Below, piece after piece: positions 11,452 through 21,999 of a DNA stretch of 64,000 bases (positions are counted from its first letter, which is position 1; every line of letters starts with the position of its first letter). The DNA comes from Lamellibrachia columna (Eukaryota; Annelida; Polychaeta; Sabellida; Siboglinidae). The translations under genes were made by a program, and so were the position numbers. The notes under the pieces are model-generated. The model saw only the letters and a list, made by a program, of their open reading frames with translations, made no database searches and was not told where the DNA came from. The stretch spans positions 45,555,565 through 45,619,564 of the forward strand of contig OY759274.1 in the NCBI GenBank assembly GCA_963662155.1, in the 5' to 3' direction.

Positions 11452-11620
11452 TTACCTGGTGTCCACAAAGTCTCTTTTTTTATGATGTATAGTTGTTTGT
11501 GGAACATCTTTAATACATCAAAGACATCTTTAATACATTAAAGATGTCCAACAAACAAGAAAATGCATATCAATAGGAAATGTCTTTGTCCATGAAAGAG
11601 ACTTTGTGGACACCATGTAA
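11452..11620. mobile_element. Hairpin MITE with about 28-nt terminal inverted repeats
   Basis: The left end (gttacctggtgtccacaaag, continuing tctcttt) and the right end (reverse complement gttacatggtgtccacaaag, continuing tctcttt) form inverted arms around about 110 nt that include a second small inverted repeat (acatctttaataca / tgtattaaagatgt). No coding capacity. Superfamily not assigned. Confidence 0.65.
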
Positions 11621-11770
11621 CTTTATGGATACCATGTAACTTTGTGGACACAATGTAACTTTGTGGACACCATGTAACTTTGTGGACACAATGTAACTTT
11701 GTGGACACTATTAACTTTGCGACTTTGTGGACACCATGTAACTTTGTGGACACAATGTAACTTTATGGAT
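11603..11770. repeat. Minisatellite, 19-bp unit, about 9 copies, derived from the MITE end
   Basis: Unit catgtaactttgtggacac equals the outer part of the right terminal repeat of the preceding MITE, repeated head to tail away from the element. Confidence 0.9.
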
Positions 11771-11779
11771 ACCATTTCA

Positions 11780-11824
11780 ATCTGATTATGGGATGGTGTG
11801 ACTCACACCATCCCATAATCAGAT
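11780..11824. repeat. Perfect palindrome, 22-nt arms, 1-nt centre
   Basis: Arm tctgattatgggatggtgtg plus one base, mirrored exactly by tcacaccatcccataatcag on the other side of a single C. It can form a near loopless cruciform or RNA hairpin. Confidence 0.93.
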
Positions 11825-11839
11825 CCCCACCCACAGGTG

Positions 11840-11885
11840 GTCATCAGAATCAGATTTATTTGTCCCAATTATACATACCAACATA
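11840..11885 (-). mobile_element. Possible LINE 3' tail
   Basis: Reverse complement ends aaataaatctgattctgat, the imperfect TGATTC-type tail seen at 3' ends of CR1-clade LINEs. Short and isolated. Confidence 0.4.
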
Positions 11886-12150
11886 GAATACAGTTATTTC
11901 TGATAAATCATATTAATAACAAACAAAAACAACAGTCAGTTAAACAACAGTCGCTATCATAAGAGCCAATCATGTTTTACTTTCTACGTAATTAATTTTA
12001 CAATAGACTTTGTAAAATAAAAAAGTCAACATGTAGATTTCTAGGAAAATGTAGGATTTTTTTTTAAATATAGGAAATAAAGGAATTGCAATTAAAGTAT
12101 AGGAATTATAAGAAACTATAGGCACGTTGGGCATCCTGCAATGCACTCAC

Positions 12151-12272
12151 ATGGAGTGCAGTGATTGTTGGACAAGCCTGAAGGCATGGTCCTCAAAGTC
12201 ATGAAGGTGTTGCTCGCTGTCAGACAGGTCACCGTTGCCTGGCGGAGACGATGACACTATCCCTGCAAGATT
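12151..12272 (-). CDS. APBB2-like: Linker exon between WW and PTB1, APBB gene
   Basis: Acceptor ttgtttgcag at 12273 (a second AG ten bases in would create an immediate stop, which decides the choice); donor CCAT|gtgagt at 12150. It encodes NLAGIVSSSPPGNGDLSDSE and a helix-like HDFEDHAFRLVQQSLHSM, and ends with AT so that AT+G makes Met with the PTB1 exon. It corresponds to the linker before PTB1 in Fe65 proteins. A 29-bp minisatellite begins about 60 bp upstream of the acceptor. Confidence 0.85.
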
Positions 12273-12334
12273 CTGCAAACAACCACCATCACAAAATAAT
12301 GACGATGGTGATATCTCCTATTGTGCTGTCAACT

Positions 12335-13225
12335 GCCCAGACAAGGTACTTAGAGTGTCATCTGCCTAGACAAGGTACTTAGAGTGTCATCTGCCCAGAC
12401 AAGGTACTTAGAGTGTCATCTGCCCAGACAAGGTATTTAGAGTGTCATCTGCCTAGACAAGGTACTTAGAGTGTCATCTGCCCAGACAAGGTACTTAGAG
12501 TGTCATCTGCCTAGACAAGGTGCTTAGTGTCATCTGCCTAGACAAGGTACTTAGAGTGTCATCTGCCTAGACAAGGTACTTTAGAGTGTCATCACCTATC
12601 TACCTAGACAAGGTACTTAGAGTGTCATCTGCCTAGACAAGGTACTTAGAGTGTCATCTGCCTAGACAAGGTACTTAGAATGTCATCTGCCTAGATAAGG
12701 TACTTAGTGTCATCTGCCTAGATAAGGTACTTAGTGTCATCTCCCTAGACAAGGTACTTAGAGTGTCATCTGCCCAGACAAGGTACTTAGAGTGTCATCT
12801 GCCTAGACAAGGTACTTAGTGTCATCTGCCTAGACAAGGTACTTAGAGTGTCATCTGCCTAGACAAGGTACTTAGAGTGTCATCTGCCTAGACAAGGTAC
12901 TTAGAGTGTCATCTGCCTAGACAAGGTACTTAGAGTGTCATCTGCCCAGACAAGGTACTTAAGAGTGTCATCTGCCTAGACAAGGTACATAGAGTGTCAT
13001 CTGCCTAGACAAGGTACTTAGAGTGTCATCTGCCTAGACAAGGTACTTAGAGTGTCATCTGCCTAGACAAGGTACTTAGAGTGTCATCTGCCTAGACAAG
13101 GTACTTAGAGTGTCATCTGCCTAGACAAGGTACTTAGAGTGTCATCTGCCTAGACAAGGTACTTAAGAGTGTCATCTGCCTAGACAAGGTACATAGAGTG
13201 TCATTTTCCCAGACAACATACTTGG
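12335..13225. repeat. Minisatellite, 29-bp unit, about 31 copies
   Basis: Core gacaaggtacttagagtgtc + atctgccta. Length variants lack AGAG (ttagtgtc) or carry an extra A (cttaagagtg). The array ends about 60 bp from the splice acceptor of the 12151-12272 exon. Confidence 0.95.
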
Positions 13226-13264
13226 GAGTTAGAACAAGTTTTTTTGGCAGCAGTTAATGCAAAT

Positions 13265-13415
13265 TCTCTCGTAAAATCATGTTATATAATATAAATTTTG
13301 TGCATTCTAACATCTTGACCGGCCAAATGTGTTTTAATGAACCACATTAAAAAAAATATACTTTCATTGTTTAATTGTTCAGGGCGAATATCATGTTCAC
13401 ATTGCATGGGGAGGG
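13265..13415 (+). repeat. Dispersed repeat C, copy 2
   Basis: Shares aaatcatgttatataatata and gccaaatgtgttttaatgaa blocks in order with 10520-10700. Confidence 0.5.
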
Positions 13416-13494
13416 AGTACAATGTTACTGGTGATGATACCGAGATGCCTGACCCCCCACCCCTTGCTAAACTTTGTTCATACTGGCAAGTATG

Positions 13495-13620
13495 GGGTGA
13501 TTAACTTAACTATTAACTTAACATTAACTTATTTACTAGTTAACTTATGAAGGTTAACTTAATTTAACTTGTAGTGATTAACTGATTAACTTCAATTAAT
13601 TTTCAATTAACTTACTTTTT
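13495..13620. repeat. Degenerate TTAACTTA-type simple repeat
   Basis: Repeated gattaactta / attaacttaa blocks of irregular spacing. Confidence 0.6.
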
Positions 13621-13857
13621 ACAATGTAATTAGATTAATGTCATCCACATGTATAGATACAGGTGAGAGGAAAATGGCTGAGTGGTTGACACTTGGAGTC
13701 AGTAGGATGTGCTGGTCAACAATTTTACAGATGAAAAGAGAGTAAAATAGTTGTAACATGAAATTACAATAAAAAGTATCACCTTTGTACCTTCTTGTGA
13801 AATAATATTACATCTAATAGCTGCGAGCGTTTGAGACATGATAAAAAGACAAGATAC

Positions 13858-13961
13858 CTCGTTGGACGACATGGCTCTATGTTGCCTGTCAAAGTCCGCT
13901 GGTGGCAGCTCTCTCTGTGCAGTGCCACTCTTCACATGGAAGTAGTAGGCACCTTTCTCAT
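13858..13961 (-). CDS. APBB2-like: WW domain exon 2 (degenerate second tryptophan), APBB gene
   Basis: Acceptor ctgtttccag at 13962; donor GAG|gtatct at 13857. It encodes DEKGAYYFHVKSGTAQRELP and then a basic linker ending SSNE. It completes the WW domain: the aromatic strand is YYF and the loop is SGTAQ. The position normally held by the second, ligand-binding Trp (T-x-W-x-x-P in Fe65) is Arg at residue 451 in TAQRELP. Known of the family: that Trp forms part of the proline-binding surface, so this WW domain may be weak or altered. The exon ends in phase 0. Confidence 0.9.
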
Positions 13962-14159
13962 CTGGAAACAGTAGAACACTATTGCAGTAGTTTGGACAGC
14001 TGGTTAGGAATTTTAATTAGAGCATATCTAAACTATCTTGTTCTTTGGCTTACCTCTCCCTCACTTTCCTTCCCCTGATCATCCTTCCATCCGTCCATCC
14101 CTTCCTTTCCCTCCTTTTCTCTTTGTCTGTTTCTATCTGGTTCTCTTATTATATCTGTT

Positions 14160-14380
14160 CCCTGGCTCATGCTCTCTCTCATTCTCTGTCTCTGTCCCTC
14201 CCTCTCTCTGTCTCCGTCTCTCCCTCTCTCCCTCTCTCTCCCCCCTCTCTCTCTCCCTCTCCCTCTCTCTCCCTATCTCTCCCTCTCTCTCCCTCTCCCC
14301 CCTCTCCCTCTCTCTCCCTCTCCCTCCCTCTCCCTCTCTCTCCCTCCCCCCCCTCTCCCTCTCCCTCTCTCTATATATAT
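14160..14380. repeat. Pyrimidine tract (CT/CCCT)n
   Basis: About 220 nt of almost pure C/T on the plus strand, ending in a short (TA)n. A candidate for triplex/H-DNA; on the sense (minus) strand of the gene it is polypurine. Confidence 0.93.
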
Positions 14381-14383
14381 ATA

Positions 14384-15192
14384 CCGTAAATTTCCGTGTA
14401 TAATACGCATTTTTTCCCTTCAATTCTTACTTAAACGGGTGCGTATTATACATGGTGATAGGGCTAAACAAAATTTTCTCCGACCGGATATGGATAACGC
14501 TACTGGAACACTAGTACTATGACATCAATGTGCGGAAGCGTACACGAACGGGAGCGTCGCCGAACGGGAATAACGGCGAAATACGTGGATGGTGTCGGAT
14601 TAATACGCTCAAATATGTTTTGCTCCCTGAGCGCCAAAGCACCGTGATTGGTGATCTTGAATCGCGTGAACGAACCGACAAGTCAATGCCACGCCCACGG
14701 GTCAGCCAGTGTGGCTCCAATGTTTAAAGTTGTGAATGCAAATAAAGATGATTGTACCATATGTGTGTTTCGCAGATGAAAGTGTGCGTGTAACATATCA
14801 GAATAGAGCCTGGTATTAATTTAAAATTGAGAGCAGAATGACGCAAAGTAAGTTCTAACAAGCGCATATTTTATCAGTTGCGCAATGGTCAAGCTAAAAT
14901 GCAAGTTATGTAGGGCTTACACGACAGACGAGGCGACATATCGTCGCGTGCGACGAGCCGGCGGCAATGCCGGAACTTGCGTGATATGTTTACGATTCTG
15001 AGATGGATTCAAGGATCATCAAACAAACAAACTTTGTCACTTCAAGCAAACTATCAGAAGCTGGAAAATCAGGGGTCAATGTCAAAAGTTGGGGTGCGTA
15101 TTATACATGGTAATATAGGAATTCTATAAGAATTTAGCAAAAATCAGGGTGCGTATTATACATGGGGGCGTACTATACACGGAAACATACGG
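14384..15192. mobile_element. MITE or decayed DNA transposon, TA target site
   Basis: Terminal inverted repeats ccgtaaatttccgtgtataa (left) and ccgtatgtttccgtgtatag (right, reverse complement), flanked by TA on both sides (14382-14383, 15193-15194). Inner copies of ggtgcgtattatacatgg at about 14440, 15093 and 15141. No intact transposase. TA duplication and termini fit the Tc1/mariner/pogo group (inference). Confidence 0.75.
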
Positions 15193-15304
15193 TATGTCTA
15201 TGTAAGTCTGTCTGTCTGCCTGTCTATCTGAATTTACGTCCATCTGTCCATCTGTCTGTTGACTTTCTCTCCCTCTTCCTCCCCTTCCTCAGATGCATGC
15301 TCAC

Positions 15305-15359
15305 CTTTGTGTTTCTCCCAGCCGGGAGGCAGTACCTCAGAGGGCTCCTCCTCCTCATC
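15305..15359 (-). CDS. APBB2-like: WW domain exon 1 (first tryptophan), APBB gene
   Basis: A 55-nt exon: acceptor ggttacag at 15360, donor AAAG|gtgagc at 15304. It encodes DEEEEPSEVLPPGWEKHK, an acidic lead-in followed by the canonical WW opening LPPGW with the first Trp at model residue 430. The split codon G+AT joins the next exon to give KDEKGAYYFHV, completing beta strand 2. An intron inside the WW domain with phase 1 on both sides of the junction supports the model. The exon sits beside a pyrimidine-rich tract and a MITE candidate that fill the next intron. Confidence 0.92.
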
Positions 15360-15790
15360 CTGTAACCATGACAACATGACAGTGGACACACAGCTATGAC
15401 AGTGTCACTGACATGGTTATGACAAACATTGTAATGCTGACATTGCAGTGTCACAGTGTCAACAATGATGTTGACATAGTGACACTGGCATTCTGCTCTA
15501 TGCTCTGGTCTTGTGCAACAGTCCCACAAGTTTCGATCAGTTAACAATTCAAAACAAAATCCTGAAACATGCTTTTTTACAACTAACCCAGGTCTCCCCT
15601 ACTTTTAAAAAATTTATGCTAAATAAAAAATGTGCATTCTACTACATCTAAAATAGTTTATGCCTGCAAATCACAGCAATTTCAGCACTATTGGTAACTC
15701 ATAGAAAAACCAGCAAGCACCATTTTCCAATTCCATGACCCCAAAACAGCTCCAGTCTTAGTCCAGGGGTACTTCTAGACCCACGTTTAC

Positions 15791-15974
15791 CTCTGCTGAT
15801 GCCTTCAAGCTGGTGTCATCGTGGTTGTCACCCTTGTCATCAGACCTGCCTTTGGAAGGCTTGGTGACGACAGCATAGAGGTCCTCAGTCTGCGGTGCGC
15901 GGATGTGGGGCACATCCGCCTGAATCCCGCTGTCGTTCGAGTCAGGCGAGTTGATGAACAGTAGCTTGTCGTCA
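15791..15974 (-). CDS. APBB2-like: Acidic linker exon upstream of the WW domain, APBB gene
   Basis: The acceptor (ggttcacag at 15975) and donor (gtaaac at 15790) enclose 184 nt. The protein starts DDKLLFINSPDSNDSGIQAD and carries DLYAVVTKPSKG and an Asp-rich stretch ending SAE. It receives two bases from the 17562 exon (GG+T = Gly) and ends in phase 0 onto the WW exon, exactly as needed. No domain is expected in this linker of Fe65 proteins; composition suggests disorder. DLYAVV is a tyrosine in an acidic hydrophobic context, a possible phosphotyrosine site (inference only). Confidence 0.85.
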
Positions 15975-15989
15975 CTGTGAACCCACATC

Positions 15990-16235
15990 AAATGTCACAT
16001 CATATGCTATTCCGTATTGTGAAAACACATTCAAATGTCATATCAGATAGCTGATGTCATTCATAAAGTGAACACATAATCATATATCACATCAGATGTC
16101 ATTTCACACAATAAACATACAATCAAACACCACATCAGATGTCATTCCATACCATTAATATACAAACACATAAGACGTCATTCTACATTGTTAACACACA
16201 AACACATCAGACGTCATTACATACAATACGATATA
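15990..16235. repeat. Degenerate tandem repeat, roughly 55-60 bp, about 4-5 copies
   Basis: Repeated cacatcagatgtcattccat-like blocks with variable spacers downstream of the 15791-15974 exon acceptor. Confidence 0.7.
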
Positions 16236-16784
16236 GAATAATATGCACTGACAAAGTCATGTCTTTGTCAATATATTCATTATTGTCATAAATAAAATTG
16301 TCCACAAGACCCCTTTTTCAGACCTGTTGACAAAACCCAACACAAATGGTTAATTTGATCACAAACACATTCGTGCTGACAACTACCTCATCTCTGGCAA
16401 AACAAAACATAAATACGCTTGTCTTAATTCCATTGGGAAAAGAAAGCCATTAAAAACATGATTGACAAATCACCTTTCATGATTGACAAATCATCTTTTG
16501 CATGAACTTCGTGCTCTGTATTATAATTTTGTAATGACATCTATGGCTGACGCAGGCACACCCACATAATGATAACACCTTGCGGAACAATCGTTGTTAG
16601 ATTGAGTACTAGAGACAGCATCCGTGTACATGGTGTGACTTCTCATTCAATGCTGCATTTGGGGACAGATCATTAATTTACTTCCGGGTTCATGTCATAC
16701 AAATAAAGTGCCAGTGATTTGGTACCCACTTCTGGCAATTTCTGCTCTATGGAAAATTATTTCTGGACAGAGATATGGCTGTAT

Positions 16785-16925
16785 TTAAGAACTACGACAC
16801 TACAAGTCAGAGAGAATGCAGTTTGTTTGGATGACAAACATCAGTCTAAGTCCCACGCAGGATATGGCTGTATTTAAGGACCAGGACACTACAACGCAGA
16901 GAGAATGCAGTCTGTTTGGATGACA
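16785..16925. repeat. Imperfect direct duplication of about 70 bp
   Basis: gatatggctgtatttaag ... gagagaatgcag ... tgtttggatgacaaa occurs twice in order. Confidence 0.7.
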
Positions 16926-17561
16926 AAGGATGGGGCGCATCTTCCACACTGGTTTTCATGAAAACAATTAGTAGGATTTGACGAAGACGCTACTGAAGGT
17001 CGGTGACAAGACAACAATGGACAGTTTTTGTTAAAACTTAATAGTAATGGTTCACAAAAGGGTGGACTTGCCTGATTGACTTCTAACATTGGTTACAATT
17101 GGGAAAATCAATCAAGTATTGTATCCATCTACAGCGATATGTTTTGATGGGCCGTTGGAAAAACACATAAAATGGCCAGCCAACAATGAACTATGAACCA
17201 GTGACACAGTTTTTCAATAGGGCCAATGGTTGGCTACCCCAAACAAGTGAATCATACACCCCATAAAATGTTGAATGTTTGAAGGTTTTCGTTCAGCATG
17301 ACAATGCGTGGTTTATTTTACTTCATTTAGTACGATACATTACACTTACAGCTCCAGACTTGCCACCTTATCAGAAACACGCAATATTAATGATCTCCTG
17401 GCAAATAGAGAAAAAATAAATGAAAATAATCCTTCAGGCACTGCTGCATAAATAATAAATATATTGATCTTAGAACATGGTACACACAGTAAGCACGCTT
17501 ACCAGTGGACATGAAACAACATATTTCAATTTTATGATTCATCCCAAATCACAGAGCTTAC

Positions 17562-17726
17562 CCAGTCGTCTGATTCCACACCAGATCATTGTCCTGATCT
17601 AGATCCAACGCATTTCCTATGTCACTAACGTCAACAAAAACCAATTTCTCTGCATCACTGCGGTGCCCGTCGCCACTGGACTGACTAGTGTTGAACATTG
17701 CCATGGCCAACACAATCATGTCATAT
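17562..17726 (-). CDS. APBB2-like: N-terminal linker exon of the APBB gene (acceptor choice uncertain)
   Basis: The frame ends SDAEKLVFVDVSDIGNALDL then DQDNDLVWNQTTG, an acidic stretch ahead of the WW domain. The donor is consensus (GG|gtaagc at 17561). Two weak acceptors both keep phase with the upstream exon: tttcatgcag (exon from 17726, split codon AGA) and aacactag (exon from 17684, split codon AGT). The second gives LSQSSGDG, which resembles the LSQ-S block before the WW domain in vertebrate Fe65. Both lack a good pyrimidine tract, so the 5' edge is the least certain of the internal exons. The region corresponds to the acidic Ser-rich stretch that precedes the WW domain in family members. 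Confidence 0.72.
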
Positions 17727-18100
17727 CTGCATGAAACATTGAGCGCCCTCTGCTTCAAATGCCACCGTTCCATCGCAGAAATCACATCCCGATTGCAACT
17801 TCTCACACCAGAGTCCCACACAGGGTCGTTGTCCACAGATCACAGCAGAGATGCCACAACCACAACTGCCACAGCTGACTCCATCTTGCACATACTCCAG
17901 ACACAATGATTCAGACCGCAAGCAAAACGCTACTTCGGCTGCTGCCACATTAACTATGCCTGAATGAGACCATGAGTCAGTGCCAGAAGAGACTATAATC
18001 CCTCGCAGTTCCATCCCCAGTTGGCACACACTACTAACTCACTATGTCTACACATGCTCGTACATTAAATATTAATGATTTTGTATCTATTATTTAATTA

Positions 18101-18597
18101 CAGAGTTGCGGTCAAATACGTATTTGTATTTAAATATGTTGATTTTGCGTGTTTTTATTTTATTTTTCCCAGAAGCCCGTATTTGTGTTTATCTGATGTT
18201 CATATTTGGTCAAATACATCCTATACAGCAACATGTATTTGGTGAGTTAGACCTGCTTGAACTTGCATATTTTAGGATTTGTTGGTAGATACATACCTAC
18301 CTTCCTAACCCACCTTTCCACCACTTAATTCACTAATAATACTGTCTAAAACATAAAATACTAGAATAATAGAACATCTCTCACTGACAGCTCATATTAT
18401 CTATTTGGTCCTCCTGCTGTAGCATATTATCTATTTGGTCCTCCTGCTGTAGCATATTTGAATTTAATATAGAATAATATAGAATGAATAGTTCATACCT
18501 GTATTTGATCAAGCGTATTTAAAAATAAAAAATAGAGCATATTTATAATTTGAAATACAATGTATTTTATTTGATCTCCCCCCAACTAACCCTACTG
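18101..18597. mobile_element. hAT-like MITE candidate
   Basis: Ends are cagagttgcggtcaaatacg on the left and, in reverse complement, cagtagggttagttgggggg then agatcaaataaaatac on the right. Sub-terminal AAATAC-rich inverted blocks mirror each other. A 30-bp tandem duplication (ctatttggtcctcctgctgt core) sits inside at 18395-18450. No clear 8-bp target duplication. Confidence 0.5.
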
Positions 18598-19309
18598 TGT
18601 AACTGTTAGGTGGTTCCCATAAGGTGTCACCAAACATCATTACTAAAACAAATATTAAATGTCAACACATACAAACTGACTGGCTCTATTTTGTCAACCT
18701 TGGCAATAGGTTTTAAATATAAAATTTGTTCCAGTCAACTAAGCATATAAAGTCAGACATGTTACACTGACTACAAAAGCGTCAGTACAAATGCTAAAAT
18801 AAATAACAGGTTTTATTTTGTGTCCACTAGCACGTTTAATATAAAATATGCCCCAGTCAATTTGGATTTAAAGACATATATGTTCCACTACTATGGGTGA
18901 CGCCAATGTACTGTGCACAGAGTAAGCTTTAGACATCATGTCCCCAATGTAATCAATGTAAATGTTAGTCGAACTAACCCACTGCGTGCACATCAACTAT
19001 GACGCGGTATTGATCAGCAGCGGACCCAACTGTTTGGTGATCTGACATTCTTCAGCTCAGTACATCAGTTATTCATGACCTGACATTCTGTCCTATTTAT
19101 TAACATTGGCTATCTGTTTATATTTGTCTCGACACGTGCTTGAGTTACCACAGCAAGGAGGGCAGACTCACCCGTATGAGAGTACAAGGACTCGCTTAAA
19201 TGGTATGTTTCACAATAAATGGTGACAAGCCTGTCTGTCCAATTCATGAGCTGTTTTTGTACGAATCTTTCTTGCTTTGAATGCAATGGAAATAAAGTTA
19301 GCATTGTGT

Positions 19310-19478
19310 GTGCTGTGAGATGAACCAAGTACAGCACGAAGACAACATTGGAAACCTTCAAAAGCATTATATGTGCTGTGAGATGAACCCAGTACAGCAC
19401 GAAGACAACACTGGAAACCTCCAGAAGCAATGTTGTAACAGTGCCAGTGTATGTTGTAACAGTGCCAGTGTATGGAGC
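19310..19478. repeat. Two-copy 63-bp duplication followed by two-copy 21-bp duplication
   Basis: gtgctgtgagatgaacc blocks start at 19310 and 19373; then tgttgtaacagtgccagtgt is doubled at about 19433-19474. A very young or arrested minisatellite. Confidence 0.85.
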
Positions 19479-19629
19479 CAAAATGTAGGGAATGACACAA
19501 ACAAACGAGAATTTTAAAGATACACTGGCTAATGAAAATATCTAATGAAGACCTATACCAACGCACTTACATGTCACCAATCTGAGAATAGATCAAGATC
19601 AGACGATGGAGATGGATCAGCTGCACACT

Positions 19630-19900
19630 AAACATTTTTGTAATTGTAAAAATTGAAACCAATTCTACTTTTGAAAGTATGCTGTAATTGTAAATTATTG
19701 TTTGTATAATTGCAATAATTACATCAATTACAATTTACTTATATTAACATACATGCTGTGTAATTCACAAATACTGGATAAACTTTTTGAATAAACAGTT
19801 AGTCCCGCATAAGCACCTGTAAGTGTAATTGAAATAGTGCAATACTGTAATTGATTAAAAAAAATTAGAAGAAGTGTAATTGTAGTTAATATTACTTCGC
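19630..19900. mobile_element. Fragment of the TGTAATTG-rich hAT-like MITE family
   Basis: Dense ctgtaattgtaaatt / caattacaattta inverted motifs as in 36277-36635 and 48454-49333. Ends not defined. Confidence 0.4.
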
Positions 19901-19904
19901 ATAG

Positions 19905-20785
19905 TAGAACGCAACCCTGGTGTGTATAGTAGAACACAGCCCTGATGTGTATAGTAGAACCCAGCCTTGATGTGTATAGTAGAACCCAGCCCTGATGTGT
20001 ACAGTAGAACCTTGCCCTGGTGTGTATAGTAGAACTGTGCCCTGATGTATATAATAGAACCCAGCCCTGATGTGTATAGTAGAAACCTGCCCTGATGTGT
20101 ATAGCAGAATTCAGCCCTGATGCATATAGCAGAACTCTGCCCTGGTGTGTATAGTAGAACCCAGCCCTGATGTGTACAGTAGAACCCTGCCCAGATGTGT
20201 ATAACAGAACCCAGCCCTGATGTGTATAGTAGAACCCTGCCCTGGTGTGTATAGTAAAACCCTGCCCTGGTGTGTATAGTAGAACCCTGCCCTGATGTGT
20301 ATAGTAGAACTCTGTGCTTATGTTTATAGTAGAACCCTGCACTGATGTGTCTAGTAGAACACAGCCCTGATGTGTCTAGTACAACTCTGCCCTGATGTGT
20401 ATAGTAGAACCCAGCTCTGATGTATAAAAAAACTGTATCCTGATGTGTATAGTAGAACCCAGCCCTGATGTGTCTAGTAGAACCCTGCCCTGGTGTGTCT
20501 AGTAGAATCCTGCCCTGGTGTGTCTAGTAGAACTCTGCCTGATGTGTCAAGTAGAACCCTGCCCTGATTTGTATAATAGAACTGATGTGTCTAGTAGAAC
20601 CCAGCCCTGACGTGTCTAGTAGAACCCTGCCCTGATATGTCTACTAGAACCCTGCCCTGATGTGTATAGCAGAACCCTGCCTTGATGTGCATAGTAGAAC
20701 CCTGCCCTGATGTGTATAGTAGAACCCTCCCCTGAACCGTGCCCTGATGTGTATAGTAGAACCCTGCCCTGATGTGAACATTTCA
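19905..20785. repeat. Minisatellite, 25-bp unit, about 35 copies
   Basis: Core tgtgtatagtagaaccctgc + cctga; variants tagtctag and ccagccctga. It sits in the intron between the 17562 and 21475 exons. The long minus-strand frame through it is a by-product of a stop-free unit. Confidence 0.95.
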
Positions 20786-21179
20786 TGTGGAGTCAACAAG
20801 AGCAGCCATATAAACGACCATGACACAAAGTGAGCAAACCATTAGGTACAATATATTATTCAACACAATCAGGATATGACACCTCTGCAGCCAGGAATAA
20901 TAGAGTAATTTTTATTAGGCTACAAGGAAACAGAGCCGGCAGATCAATGGAAATGTTAAAGTTGTCCAAAAGTCCAGTGACTGAACTGAAGAGATCAAGT
21001 GCAGATTGGTCACTGACAGTTCCAGTAGTGAAACAGGACACAGCCTGCATGCGAGACGTTGGAGAAATTCTGTAAATATAACTCGCTAATATTTTGGAAA
21101 CAATTAATAAATAAATTAATAAATTTGGAATTCATAATGTGCCATATATGTAGGTCAAAACCTGCTCAAAGACGCTAAC

Positions 21180-21290
21180 AAGGTCAAATATGTAAGATAA
21201 GTCAAGTTAAATTAAGATACGTTAAAACCATTTAATTAAGTTAAGATGAATTAAGATGAGTTAAAACCAGTTAATACTGTTAAATAAGTC
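21180..21290. repeat. Degenerate AAGTTAAGATNAGTTAA simple repeat
   Basis: Irregular repeats of aagttaa / aagatgagttaaaaccag. Confidence 0.6.
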
Positions 21291-21474
21291 AAATGTCCTT
21301 GTCATTAAAACAAGATTAGTGCTATTAAAGTGCTTAACAATGACTTGAATGCAGCAATGGAGGTCGCGTCTATCATTGCACAATGTTGGCCATGAAAGTG
21401 CCACAGTTCTATGAAAAAAATAAAAAATGACACACAGCAACTAAAAATAAAAGTGACTCAGTGGTGTCACTTAC

Positions 21475-21970
21475 CTAAGTTGGACATGCTGTTTGTTCAT
21501 GACACTGGCTGAACCATCACCATCGTTCCTGGCCCCGTCATTCTGGTCTGTGTCGTCACTTTGTCGGGCGTTGGCTGACTCCTCAAGACTTGCGTAGTAA
21601 CCGAGGAAGCCAGTTTTGTTAGCGTCGCTGTACGTCGGTGATGTGCCATCCTCCGCTGGACTCGCAATGGCTGAGTCAGCTGTTGTAGCATCACTATCGG
21701 CTGGTGATGTCACATTGTCATTGGACGCGTCACCTGATGCCATTGTCGTCTGCTCGATGCCCATGGAGGCAATGTCAAGTTGGGCGTATTTCTTGCGACT
21801 CTTCTCTGTGTTTGCTGCCGACGTGATCGTGTCGGGGTCATCATAGAGGTCGTTGTCGCAGTAGTTTATATTTGAGTTGATGGCGTCGTCTGTTGTCATG
21901 TCACCTGCTGTCATTTCACCCGCCGTTAACAAATAGTTGGGGTTTGCAAAACTCGTGAACGTGTCACTAT
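21475..21970 (-). CDS. APBB2-like: Large acidic N-terminal exon of the APBB gene
   Basis: Very good acceptor (ttttttcttttccag at 21971) and donor (gtaagt at 21474). 496 nt encode model residues 135-300, rich in Asp, Ser, Thr and Asn. Two blocks resemble conserved N-terminal motifs of vertebrate APBB2 as I remember it: SRKKYAQLDIASMG (vertebrate RKKYAL..I.AAMG) and GFLGYYASLEESAN (SFLNYYADLETSA). These make APBB identity outside the domains convincing. The start also carries FANPNYLL. The region between the blocks is low complexity, probably disordered, and a likely site for phosphorylation and acidic protein contacts. Phases: enters with 2 bases, leaves with 2 (AG). Confidence 0.87.
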
Positions 21971-21999
21971 CTGGAAAAGAAAAAAGTTTAATAAATTAT

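Noticed and set aside
14038..14423. Overlapping Ser/Pro/Leu-rich and Arg/Glu-rich frames
   Set aside because: Pyrimidine tract; low complexity, no real gene.
19728..20342. 204-codon minus-strand frame
   Set aside because: 25-bp minisatellite read-through inside an intron.
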